Of a DNA stretch of 31,997 nt, positions 24,966 to 31,997 are shown one piece after another. The first letter of the stretch is position 1; each line of letters opens with the position of its first letter. Source of the DNA: Candidatus Opitulatrix roisinitermitis (GTDB lineage: Bacteria; Actinomycetota; Actinomycetes; Actinomycetales; Bifidobacteriaceae); assembly GCA_031288055.1 (NCBI GenBank), contig JAITSD010000054.1, positions 1 through 31,997 on the forward strand, in the 5' to 3' direction. The translations under genes and the position numbers were made by a program. Under the pieces are notes generated by a model. That model worked only from the letters and a program-made list of their open reading frames with translations, ran no database searches and was not told the origin of the DNA.

Positions 24966-26346
24966 ACAGCTTATTCCTAAAAGCGTTTTCGCCTTAGGTG
25001 AAATATTTTCTAAAAACTCCTTTGAAATAGCTTTAGTAGGGGGGTGCGTGAGAGATCTATTTTTTGAAATTAATTCTAATGATTACGATTTTGCCACTAA
25101 TGCTTATCCAGATAAAATTATTAAATTAGTTGATAAATGGGCTGATTCATTATGGACTACAGGCGAAAAATTTGGCACAATAGGTGTTATGAAAAATGGT
25201 TTAAAGTTTGAAATAACCACTTTTCGTAGTGATAAATATAAAGCTAATTCCAGAAAGCCTCAAGTTATATTTGGTGACACTTTAATTGGCGATTTATCAA
25301 GGCGTGATTTCACAATTAATGCTATGGCAATTAAATTACCCAATCTAGAATTGATTGATGAGTTTGGCGGATTAAATGATTTATCGGCAAAAATTTTAAA
25401 AACGCCTATTGATCCAGAGACATCTTTTAATGATGACCCTTTGAGAATTATGAGACTTTTTCGTTTTATAGCTCAACTGGATTTTTTACCAGATAAATTA
25501 ACTATTCAAGCAGCTGGTAATTTAAAAGATAGATTAGATATAATTTCTCGAGAACGCATTTCGCAAGAATTAGAAAAACTGATTATGTCTGATAAGCCAA
25601 TTAAAGCTTTAGATGCAATGACAACTTGGCAAATTATGCATAAAATTATTCCTGAATTACCAAAATTGAAATTAGAAATTGATGAAAGAGGTCGCCATAA
25701 AGATAATTATTGGCATTCTTTAAAAGTTTTAGAGCAAGGCATTATTTTAGCTAAACAGCGAAACTTTGCTGATAATTTAACTATTCGTTTAGCTTGTCTT
25801 TTGCATGATATTGGCAAATCGTCAACTAGAAAATTTAACTCCACGGGCAAAGTGACTTTTTATGGTCATGATATAGTTGGTTCGCATTTAGCATATAATC
25901 GTTTGAAAGCTTTGCGGTTTAATAAAAAAGTGGTTCAGGATGTGGCTAAATTAGTAAAATTACATATGCGATTTTATGGTTATGCTGGAAGTGTTTGGAC
26001 TGATTCAGCAGCTAGACGATATGCTCATGATGCTGGCGATTTATTGGATTTATTACATATTTTATCAAGAGCTGATTGCACCACCAGTCAACAAAAATTA
26101 AAGCAAAAATTGTCTGCGGCTTATGATGATCTAGAGGCTAGAATTAAGCGTTTGAACAAACAAGAAGAAATTAGAAATATTAGACCATCTCTAAACGGAC
26201 ATGAAATTATGGAAATATTGCATATTAAATCAGGTGCTACGGTTGGCAAAGCTTATAAATATATGCTTAATTATCGGTTTGCTAATGGTGAAATTAGTAA
26301 AAGCCAAGCTAAAAAAGTTTTGTTAAATTGGTGGCAAAATAATTAA
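24952..26346 (+). CDS. cca: CCA-adding tRNA nucleotidyltransferase with HD domain
   Basis: This 464-residue class II enzyme adds CCA to tRNA 3' ends. The head motif LVGGCVRD (28-35) and the metal-binding pair in NDYDFAT (Asp44, Asp46) are present, followed by RRDFTINAM and DDPLRIMRLFRF. An HD phosphohydrolase domain follows with His285/Asp286 in LLHDIGK. The head-plus-HD layout is that of actinobacterial PcnA-like enzymes. The start is TTG 24952, fixed by a strong AGGAG at 24940-24944 with 7-nt spacing; it overlaps the end of ileS by 14 nt. Its stop codon overlaps the rho stop on the other strand. Confidence 0.93.
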   Translation: MKKFEQLIPKSVFALGEIFSKNSFEIALVGGCVRDLFFEINSNDYDFATNAYPDKIIKLVDKWADSLWTTGEKFGTIGVMKNGLKFEITTFRSDKYKANSRKPQVIFGDTLIGDLSRRDFTINAMAIKLPNLELIDEFGGLNDLSAKILKTPIDPETSFNDDPLRIMRLFRFIAQLDFLPDKLTIQAAGNLKDRLDIISRERISQELEKLIMSDKPIKALDAMTTWQIMHKIIPELPKLKLEIDERGRHKDNYWHSLKVLEQGIILAKQRNFADNLTIRLACLLHDIGKSSTRKFNSTGKVTFYGHDIVGSHLAYNRLKALRFNKKVVQDVAKLVKLHMRFYGYAGSVWTDSAARRYAHDAGDLLDLLHILSRADCTTSQQKLKQKLSAAYDDLEARIKRLNKQEEIRNIRPSLNGHEIMEILHIKSGATVGKAYKYMLNYRFANGEISKSQAKKVLLNWWQNN

Positions 26347-27920
26347 TCTATTAATATATTAGGGTCATTTGATTCAGGCGTGCTTTTAGCCACATCCATT
26401 AAAAATTCAGCATTGGTTTTAGTTTTTCTTAGTTTACCAATTGATAAGCTAATAGCTTGTTCTTCAGGCATACCACCTAAAAGTTTGCGTAACTTAAAAA
26501 TAATTTGTAATTCCTGCGGATGAATTAAAACTTCCTCACGACGCGTACCAGAAGCATTAATATCAATGGCTGGAAATATGCGACGATTAGATAATTCTCT
26601 AGATAGCTTAAGTTCCATATTGCCTGTACCTTTAAATTCTTCAAAAATCACTTCATCCATTTTAGAACCAGTTTCCACCAAAGCAGTAGCGATAATAGTT
26701 AGTGACCCGCCCTCCTCGATATTTCTGGCGGCACCAAAAAACTTTTTTGGAGGATAAAGGGCTGCTACATCTACGCCGCCTGATAGGATTCTGCCGCTAG
26801 GCGGAGCTGCTAAGTTGTAAGCTCGTCCTAAACGGGTTATAGAATCTAAAAGAATTACCACATCTTTGCCTAATTCAACTAGTCGTTTAGCTCTTTCAAC
26901 AGCTAATTCAGCTACAATAGTATGGTCACTGGCTGGTCTGTCAAATGTGGATGATATAACCTCGCCGCGAACATTTCTTTCCATATCGGTGACTTCCTCT
27001 GGTCTTTCATCGACTAATAAAACCATTAGATGTGTTTTTGGGTTATTTATAGCAATGGAATTAGCGATTTGTTGTAATATAATTGTTTTGCCAGCTTTTG
27101 GCGGCGAAACTATTAAACCCCTTTGGCCTTTGCCAATTGGAGCTACAATATCAATTATTCTTTGAGTCATTGTGCTTTTTTCGTTAGTTTCTAAGCGTAA
27201 TCTATCGAAAGGGTATAAAGGTGTCAATTTATTAAAATCGGGTCGTTTAGCAGCTTCATCAATTGTCATATTATTAACAGTTGTGGCTTCGGTTAAGGCT
27301 CTATATTTTTGTTTGTTTCTATTTTTGGGATTTTTGGCAATTCCTTTAATGTAATCTCCTTGGCGTAAATTATTTCGCCTAATAAAGCCTAAAGATACAT
27401 AAATATCATTATCTGATGGTAAATAGCCGTTAACTCTTAAAAAGGCGTAACCTTCAGTAATATCAAGCAATCCTTCAACTTCGCTGAACTCGTCTAGACT
27501 TAATTGTAAATCAGTTTCATTTATTTGAAAATCGGATTTATCTTGATTATTTTTGTGTTTTCTTTGTCTAATGCGTCGTTGGTGTAATCTAATAGGTTGT
27601 TCATTGTTAAAATTGTTTTTAGCAGAATTATTATTTTTATTAGAATCTTGGTCTTTCTCAGAACTTTGATTTTTGCCAGAGTTTTGTTTTATTTCAGAGT
27701 TTTGGCTGCCTTTAGAACTTTGTTCTGCCTTTGCGGTTTTGGTGTCAGTTTGATTAGCATTTTTGGAGTTATTATTGTTTAATTGTTCGACTTGGTAAAT
27801 AGCGTTAATTATTTCGGCTTTTTTAAGTTTAGCAAAGTCTTTTATTTTTAAATCACTAGCTAGATTTCTTAATTCAGCTATTTTTAATGAGTTTAGACTA
27901 GTTTTATCGTTAATACTCAT
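26343..27920 (-). CDS. rho: Transcription termination factor Rho
   Basis: Rho is the hexameric RNA-dependent ATPase that ends transcription. The 525-residue protein has an N-terminal SAP-like Rho_N domain (about 9-45) and an Asn/Ser/Lys-rich low-complexity insert (about 48-130). The OB-fold primary RNA site comes next (about 145-215), then the ATPase domain with Walker A PPKAGKT (Lys278), Walker B VVILLDSITRL and SGGVDVAALYPPK. The insert makes it about 100 residues longer than E. coli Rho (419), as is common in Actinobacteria. ATG 27920 has an AAAGGA Shine-Dalgarno with 5-nt spacing. It is last of the rpmE, gap, pgk, rho series, after a 77-nt spacer. Confidence 0.97.
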   Translation of the reverse strand: MSINDKTSLNSLKIAELRNLASDLKIKDFAKLKKAEIINAIYQVEQLNNNNSKNANQTDTKTAKAEQSSKGSQNSEIKQNSGKNQSSEKDQDSNKNNNSAKNNFNNEQPIRLHQRRIRQRKHKNNQDKSDFQINETDLQLSLDEFSEVEGLLDITEGYAFLRVNGYLPSDNDIYVSLGFIRRNNLRQGDYIKGIAKNPKNRNKQKYRALTEATTVNNMTIDEAAKRPDFNKLTPLYPFDRLRLETNEKSTMTQRIIDIVAPIGKGQRGLIVSPPKAGKTIILQQIANSIAINNPKTHLMVLLVDERPEEVTDMERNVRGEVISSTFDRPASDHTIVAELAVERAKRLVELGKDVVILLDSITRLGRAYNLAAPPSGRILSGGVDVAALYPPKKFFGAARNIEEGGSLTIIATALVETGSKMDEVIFEEFKGTGNMELKLSRELSNRRIFPAIDINASGTRREEVLIHPQELQIIFKLRKLLGGMPEEQAISLSIGKLRKTKTNAEFLMDVAKSTPESNDPNILID

Positions 27921-27956
27921 ATTTTTCCTTTCATTAATTTGATTATTACAATTAGG

Positions 27957-27994
27957 TTTAGATTTTAGGTTTTTAAAATCGTGCTAAATCTAAA
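27957..27994 (-). other. AU-rich hairpin in the pgk-rho spacer
   Basis: The arms 27957-27968 (TTTAGATTTTAG) and 27984-27994 (CTAAATCTAAA) pair over about 11 bp with one bulge and a 15-nt loop. No U tract follows on the minus strand, so it is not a standard terminator. It may affect RNA processing or rho expression. Confidence 0.35.
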
Positions 27995-27997
27995 AAT

Positions 27998-29200
27998 TTA
28001 ACTTAGAACCTCTAAACCTGGTAATTTTTTTCCTTCTAAAAACTCTAATGAAGCACCGCCGCCAGTTGATATGTGCGAAAATTGCCAATCTTCAAAGCCA
28101 AACTTTCTAATTGCGGCAGCTGAATCGCCACCACCAATTACGGTAAATGCACCGTTGGCTTTAGCTTTTATTAAAGCTTCGGCAATAGCTTTTGTACCTT
28201 GGGCAAAATTATCAAATTCAAATACACCGGCTGGACCATTCCAGATAATAGTTTTGCAGTTGGCTAAGGTATTAGTAAAGATTTTTTGCGTTTTGGGGCC
28301 TATATCTAAACCTTCCATATCATCAGGAATATTATCAGCTGGCACAATTTTTTTATTTGAATTAGATGCAAATTCATAAGCTGCTATAGTATCGATAGGT
28401 GTTATTAATTCCACTTGCTTTTGTTGAGCGGTGTTTATATAATTTTTGACATTGTCAATTTGGTCAGTTTCTTGTAAAGATTTACCAATTTTTCCGCCTT
28501 GAGCCAGAGTAAAAGTATAAGACATACCGCCACAAATAAGTATTTTATTGGCAATATTTAGTAAATTAGCTATAACACCTAATTTATCGGAAACTTTTGC
28601 CCCGCCTAAAATCACAGCTAATGGCCGATTTGGATTTTGTATTGCCGTATTTAAAGCTTCAACTTCTTTAAAAATTAATTCACCAGCCCCTGATGGCAAA
28701 AGTTTAGCAATATCATAAACTGAAGCTTGTTTACGATGAACTACGCCAAATCCATCTGACACAAAGATTTGCCCTAATTTAGCATATTCTTTAGCTAAAG
28801 CAAATCTTTGGTTATCGTCTTTACTAGTTTCTCTTTTATCAAAGCGGACATTTTCTAATAAAATCATTTCCCCATTATTTAATTGATTAATTTGTTTTAA
28901 AGGCTTATCACCAATAGTGTTTTGGCAAAAATTAACTTTTGTATTAGGTAATAATTTATTTAAACGCAAAGCTACTGGTTTAAGCGAAAAATTAGTATCT
29001 ATTTGACCATTTGGCCGACCTAGATGAGCTAAAATTATAATTTTAGCTCCTTGCTTTATTAATTTTTCTAGCGTGGGTAAGGCAGCTTTTATTCTGCCGT
29101 CATCAGTAATATTTTTATTCTTATCAAGTGGAACATTAAAATCTGAGCGAACTAAAACTTTTTTGCCTAAAAGTTCGCCCAAGTCAGAAATTGTTTTCAC
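27998..29200 (-). CDS. pgk: Phosphoglycerate kinase
   Basis: Pgk makes ATP from 1,3-bisphosphoglycerate in lower glycolysis. The 400-residue length is standard. The N-terminal RSDFNVPLD substrate motif, the HLGRP loop (about 59-63), GGAKVSDKLGVI and the C-terminal nucleotide loop GGGDSAAA are all present. The start is GTG 29200, directly abutting the TAA of gap with no spacer, so the pair is co-transcribed and probably translationally coupled. Confidence 0.97.
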   Translation of the reverse strand: MKTISDLGELLGKKVLVRSDFNVPLDKNKNITDDGRIKAALPTLEKLIKQGAKIIILAHLGRPNGQIDTNFSLKPVALRLNKLLPNTKVNFCQNTIGDKPLKQINQLNNGEMILLENVRFDKRETSKDDNQRFALAKEYAKLGQIFVSDGFGVVHRKQASVYDIAKLLPSGAGELIFKEVEALNTAIQNPNRPLAVILGGAKVSDKLGVIANLLNIANKILICGGMSYTFTLAQGGKIGKSLQETDQIDNVKNYINTAQQKQVELITPIDTIAAYEFASNSNKKIVPADNIPDDMEGLDIGPKTQKIFTNTLANCKTIIWNGPAGVFEFDNFAQGTKAIAEALIKAKANGAFTVIGGGDSAAAIRKFGFEDWQFSHISTGGGASLEFLEGKKLPGLEVLS

Positions 29201-30232
29201 TTAAAGTTGTTCCCCCACATATTGTGTCATTTCTACCAAACGAGTTGAATAGCCCCATTCATTATCATACCAAGCTAAAACTTTAACTTGTCCATCAATA
29301 ACTTTGGTTAATTTAGAATCAAAAATACTGGATCTTTCATCTTGCTGAATATCAGTGACCACCAATTCATCTTCACTATATCCTAAAACTTTAGCTAAAT
29401 CTGAATCTTTAGCAATGGCATCTTTTATGGCTTGATTTACTTCCTCAGCGGTTTTAACTTCCCTTTTAGGAATAAAGGTTAAATCAACTAAAGAACCAGT
29501 TGGCACAGGTACGCGAATAGCAAAACCAGTAAATTTGCCCTTTAATTCAGGAATAACTAAAGATACGGCTTGGGCAGCTCCTGTTTTAGTTGGTACCATA
29601 TTTAAAGCTGCTGCTCTAGCTCGCCTTAAATCTTTATGTGGTCCGTCTTGCAAGTTTTGATCAGCTGTATAAGCGTGAATAGTTGTCATAATACCTGATT
29701 TAATGCCAATAGTTTCCTCTAAGGCTTTAGCTAAAGGTGCTAAGCAATTAGTGGTACAAGAAGCGTTAGAAATAATTGTGTGTTTATTAGTATCATAATC
29801 TCTATGATTGACTCCTATGCAAAAAGTACCGTCAATATTGCCTTTGGCTGGGGCAGAAATAATTACTTTTTTAGCACCGCTTTTTAAATGTGTTCTAGCA
29901 GCATCACCATCGGTAAAATGCCCAGTCGATTCAATTATAACATCAGCTCCGACTTTACCCCAAGGAATTTGAGTTGGATCTTTTTCAGCAAAAGCTTTAA
30001 TGGCTTTGCCGTTAACATAAACATTATCATTATCATAAGTAATTTCGGCTTTTTGGCCATTAATTCTTAAAGGTCCTAAAAGCGAATCAAATCTTAATAA
30101 TTGAGCCAAAGTGGCATTATCAGTCAAATCATTAACTGCTACAACTTCTATATCAGCCCCATTAGCTAAGGCTGCTCTATAAAAATTACGACCTATTCTT
30201 CCAAAACCGTTGATTCCTACTTTAACTGTCAT
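29201..30232 (-). CDS. gap: Glyceraldehyde-3-phosphate dehydrogenase, NAD type
   Basis: This 343-residue enzyme oxidises glyceraldehyde-3-phosphate with NAD and phosphate. The Rossmann motif INGFGRIGRN (7-16) and Asp35 in VNDLTD indicate preference for NAD. The catalytic Cys159 lies in SNASCTTNC, and His186 in TIHAYTADQ completes the pair. The C-terminal WYDNEWGYS signature is intact. ATG 30232 has a GAAAGGT Shine-Dalgarno 4 nt upstream. It lies 38 nt after rpmE and abuts pgk, so both glycolytic genes probably share the rpmE promoter. Confidence 0.97.
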   Translation of the reverse strand: MTVKVGINGFGRIGRNFYRAALANGADIEVVAVNDLTDNATLAQLLRFDSLLGPLRINGQKAEITYDNDNVYVNGKAIKAFAEKDPTQIPWGKVGADVIIESTGHFTDGDAARTHLKSGAKKVIISAPAKGNIDGTFCIGVNHRDYDTNKHTIISNASCTTNCLAPLAKALEETIGIKSGIMTTIHAYTADQNLQDGPHKDLRRARAAALNMVPTKTGAAQAVSLVIPELKGKFTGFAIRVPVPTGSLVDLTFIPKREVKTAEEVNQAIKDAIAKDSDLAKVLGYSEDELVVTDIQQDERSSIFDSKLTKVIDGQVKVLAWYDNEWGYSTRLVEMTQYVGEQL

Positions 30233-30270
30233 TTTTACCTTTCATGCTTAACTTTTTCATCTTTTGTTAT

Positions 30271-30498
30271 TTAGTTTTGTTTTGCACCATCTGAGTTTTT
30301 GCCGTATCTAGCTTCAAATTTGGCAACCATACCGCCATCATCGAGTATTTTTTGTTTACCTGTGTAAAATGGATGACAAGCTGAACATATTTCAACATTA
30401 ATTTTACCCGATTTAACTGTTGAGCGAGTTTCAAAGCTATTTCCACAAGTACATGTCACAACTGTTTTAATATATTCTGGATGGATGTTTTTTTTCAT
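30271..30498 (-). CDS. rpmE: Ribosomal protein bL31
   Basis: A 75-residue large-subunit protein of the zinc-binding (C+) type, with CTCGNSF and CSACHPFYTGKQK supplying the Cys residues. A GAAAGGT Shine-Dalgarno lies 5 nt before ATG 30498. It heads the gap, pgk series behind a consensus promoter and a long leader. Because rho and rpmE are neighbours in many bacteria, its position near rho looks ancestral, with gap and pgk lying between them. Confidence 0.96.
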   Translation of the reverse strand: MKKNIHPEYIKTVVTCTCGNSFETRSTVKSGKINVEICSACHPFYTGKQKILDDGGMVAKFEARYGKNSDGAKQN

Positions 30499-30544
30499 TA
30501 TTTACCTTTCTTAAATTATCTGGGTCGGATTATTATTTGAATTA

Positions 30545-30570
30545 TTAGACAACTTTTATAAACTATCTAA
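30545..30570 (-). other. Hairpin in the rpmE leader
   Basis: On the minus strand UUAGAUAGUU pairs with AGUUGUCUAA over 10 positions with three G-U pairs and a 6-nt loop. The first arm lies in a tandem repeat, so the second repeat copy could pair instead. Confidence 0.35.
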
Positions 30571-30592
30571 TTATTTAAACTATCTAATTATT
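30559..30592. repeat. Tandem 17-bp direct repeat in the rpmE leader
   Basis: Two exact, adjacent copies of TAAACTATCTAATTATT occupy 30559-30575 and 30576-30592. The repeat does not extend beyond the two copies. Confidence 0.85.
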
Positions 30593-30642
30593 ATGAAGTT
30601 GGTGTTTATTTATTATTGCCGTGAACCAGCTAATCTAATTTT

Positions 30643-30671
30643 AGTATAACTTAAAAAACAAATATTGTCAA
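30643..30671 (-). promoter_or_regulatory. Consensus sigma-70-type promoter of rpmE-gap-pgk
   Basis: TTGACA (30666-30671), a 17-nt spacer and TATACT (30643-30648) on the minus strand make this the best full promoter in the window. It fits the high expression expected of a ribosomal protein and glycolytic genes. Confidence 0.75.
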
Positions 30672-30736
30672 ATGGGAATAAACAATAAAACTGAATTAAG
30701 ACTAAATATACTTAGGTTAATTGTCTAATTTTAACT

Positions 30737-31997
30737 TTAACTCCCCTTAACTTTGACATTTGTAGCATCAGCTCCAGTCCCGTCAATTAACCAATCAACC
30801 GAACCCTGATTTTGAGCTAGTATAAAATGTCCGTTCCAAGTTGTGCTATTAAACATATTAGATTTGCTAGCCGTGGAATTAGTTAAATCCGTGCCAGACC
30901 AATCAATATCACCGTTTAGTTTAGCTCCCGCAAACATAGATGACATATTTTGTACAGCTTCACCAAATTGGGCTGGTAAAGTTAGGTCACCATTTATAGT
31001 AGTGCCATTAAACATATTTGATATAGTGGTGGCATTAACTAAAAAATTATTTCCGATAGTTAAGTCGTTGATTTGGCTATTACTAAATAATGATATAGTT
31101 TTACCATTTGGTATAAAATTATCTCCAATGGTTAATTTACCAGTAATTTTGGAACCATAGAACAATGTGCCAACAGAAGTTGCACTTATCATAAAATTAT
31201 CCCCAATGGTGCAATCATTACCAACTTGAGAACTATTAAACAATGAACCACCAGCAGTGCCGTTAGCCCAAAAATTATCTCCAATGGTTAATTTACCAGT
31301 AATTTTAGTCATATTAAAAAATGAACCGAAGCCAGTAACGCCGGGCATAAAATTGTTAGGAATAGTTAAATTACCATTTATTGTGGAGGAAGTAAAAGGG
31401 CTGAGAGAACTGGTGTTTTTGGGGAATGTTCCTAAAATAATTAAGTCTCCATTGATGGTTGCAGAACCCATAAGAGACTGAGTAGAGGTAGTATTTTGGC
31501 CAAATGTATAAGGTAGAGTTGTATCGCCATTAAATACAGTCCCACCAAATATGTAAAACATATCAGTTGCCGCACTGCCAAATCCATCTGGCAATACAAA
31601 TCCATCTGGCAAGGCGGTATTATAGAACATATTATTCATATTAGTTGCCACATTGCCAAACCCATCAGGTAACGAAAACCCATCAGGTAAAATAGTGCTA
31701 AGAAACATATAACTCATATTAGTTGCCACACTGCCAAAACCAGCAGGTAACACAAATCCATCTGGTAATGAAGTATTGTAAAACATATTATTCATATCGG
31801 TTGCCATTGATCCAAATCCATCTGATAAATTTAAACTATTAGAAATACGGCTCTGATTAAACATACTTACCATAGATCTAGTGCTGCTAGCATATAAATT
31901 ATCTATATTTAGCGCCACTCCAGCTGCATTATTTAATTTGCCTAATAACCAATTAGCATTAACCGGATTAGCAAATACGCTGCCAGGCTCGCCAATA
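30737..31997 (-). CDS. BspA-like surface protein with DUF285 repeats (partial, N-terminus off the right edge)
   Basis: The frame is open from the right edge to a TAA at 30737. A GTG at 31918 is not the true start, because the frame continues upstream with no stop. The visible part is built of 14 tandem units of 24-27 residues (mostly 26) with the pattern F-x-x-x-T-x-x-M-x-x-M-F and G-x-x-x-L-P/G, the hallmark of DUF285/BspA-type repeats that form elongated solenoids on cell surfaces. The C-terminal tail is only about 24 residues, with no LPXTG motif and no membrane helix, so any anchor must be at the missing N-terminus. A role in binding to other cells or to host matrix is inferred from the family. 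Confidence 0.82.
   Translation of the reverse strand, partial: IGEPGSVFANPVNANWLLGKLNNAAGVALNIDNLYASSTRSMVSMFNQSRISNSLNLSDGFGSMATDMNNMFYNTSLPDGFVLPAGFGSVATNMSYMFLSTILPDGFSLPDGFGNVATNMNNMFYNTALPDGFVLPDGFGSAATDMFYIFGGTVFNGDTTLPYTFGQNTTSTQSLMGSATINGDLIILGTFPKNTSSLSPFTSSTINGNLTIPNNFMPGVTGFGSFFNMTKITGKLTIGDNFWANGTAGGSLFNSSQVGNDCTIGDNFMISATSVGTLFYGSKITGKLTIGDNFIPNGKTISLFSNSQINDLTIGNNFLVNATTISNMFNGTTINGDLTLPAQFGEAVQNMSSMFAGAKLNGDIDWSGTDLTNSTASKSNMFNSTTWNGHFILAQNQGSVDWLIDGTGADATNVKVKGS
30812..31894. repeat. 78-bp tandem coding repeats (DUF285 units)
   Basis: Fourteen units with a 78-bp period fill this span. Three units around 31580-31820 are nearly identical at the DNA level, while those nearer the stop have diverged. 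This suggests recent duplication at one end. Confidence 0.85.

Larger units (their letters stand above)
30499..30642 (-). promoter_or_regulatory. rpmE leader (5' untranslated region)
   Basis: The predicted RNA start near 30636 gives a leader of about 138 nt, long for this compact genome. It contains a tandem 17-bp repeat and a possible hairpin. It could be a site of ribosomal-protein feedback, as bL31 is self-regulated in E. coli, but no known leader family is recognised. Confidence 0.4.

Noticed and set aside
30843..31481. Two plus-strand open frames opposite the DUF285 gene
   Set aside because: They repeat because the underlying DNA repeats. The minus-strand reading has the recognised domain pattern.
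30812..31894. CRISPR array
   Set aside because: The 78-bp repeats are an open reading frame of DUF285 units with no unique spacers.
31918..31918. GTG as the start of the right-edge gene
   Set aside because: The frame stays open to the window edge, with protein-like sequence upstream and no Shine-Dalgarno or leaderless box at this GTG.
1..31997. Recoding of TGA (as Gly or Trp) as in some Candidate Phyla Radiation lineages
   Set aside because: Core proteins end at TGA where their families end, for example the acyl-CoA ligase, and no conserved residue is encoded by an internal TGA.

Overview
The window is AT-rich (by eye about one third G+C), densely packed and reads cleanly in the standard bacterial code. 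TGA is used as a stop, for example at the acyl-CoA ligase/uvrB junction, and no long gene has an internal TGA. The organism is best read as a Gram-positive-type bacterium of the Candidate Phyla Radiation, most likely a low-GC Saccharibacteria (TM7) relative. This is inference. It rests on actinobacterial-looking gene order (Nudix, DUF6049-like protein, MurJ), actinobacterial-style sequence in ValRS, MurJ and a large surface protein, a peptidoglycan machinery without outer-membrane genes, compact operons, and the absence of biosynthetic genes. A marker-gene tree would decide it. No rRNA, tRNA, CRISPR array, insertion sequence or prophage gene was found, and no gene-free stretch exceeds 300 bases.

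Layout, left to right. 1-2200 (-): large secreted surface protein, cut by the left edge. 2281-5380 (-): a class A penicillin-binding protein followed by DNA polymerase IV. 5508-7371 (+): ksgA and an RluD-type pseudouridine synthase, divergent from the PBP. 7418-12335 (-): Nudix hydrolase, DUF6049-like membrane-anchored protein, the lipid II flippase MurJ, then oligoribonuclease with its own promoter. 12429-14247 (-): OmpR-type response regulator and histidine kinase. 14313-20734 (-): valS, long-chain acyl-CoA ligase, uvrB. 20845-21540 (-): secreted YiiX/NlpC-like cysteine hydrolase. 21738-26346 (+): long ileS and a CCA-adding enzyme with an HD domain. 26343-30498 (-): rpmE, gap, pgk, rho. 30737-31997 (-): a repeat-rich BspA/DUF285-type surface protein, cut by the right edge.

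How the parts fit: the PBP, MurJ, DUF6049-like protein, the cysteine hydrolase and the two surface proteins together describe building and decorating a Gram-positive wall, possibly with contact to other cells. The acyl-CoA ligase suggests use of scavenged fatty acids. The rest is core information processing and lower glycolysis.

The most striking pattern is in gene starts. Eight genes that begin transcription units lack a Shine-Dalgarno sequence and have a TANNNT -10 box ending exactly 6 nt before the start codon, five of them with an extended TGN. That is the signature of leaderless mRNAs. Five other genes (rpmE, gap, rho, acyl-CoA ligase, cysteine hydrolase) instead carry a GAAAGG Shine-Dalgarno. 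Other points worth checking are a tandem 17-bp repeat and hairpin in the rpmE leader, a 17-bp palindrome over the valS -35 region, and convergent cca/rho genes whose stop codons overlap.
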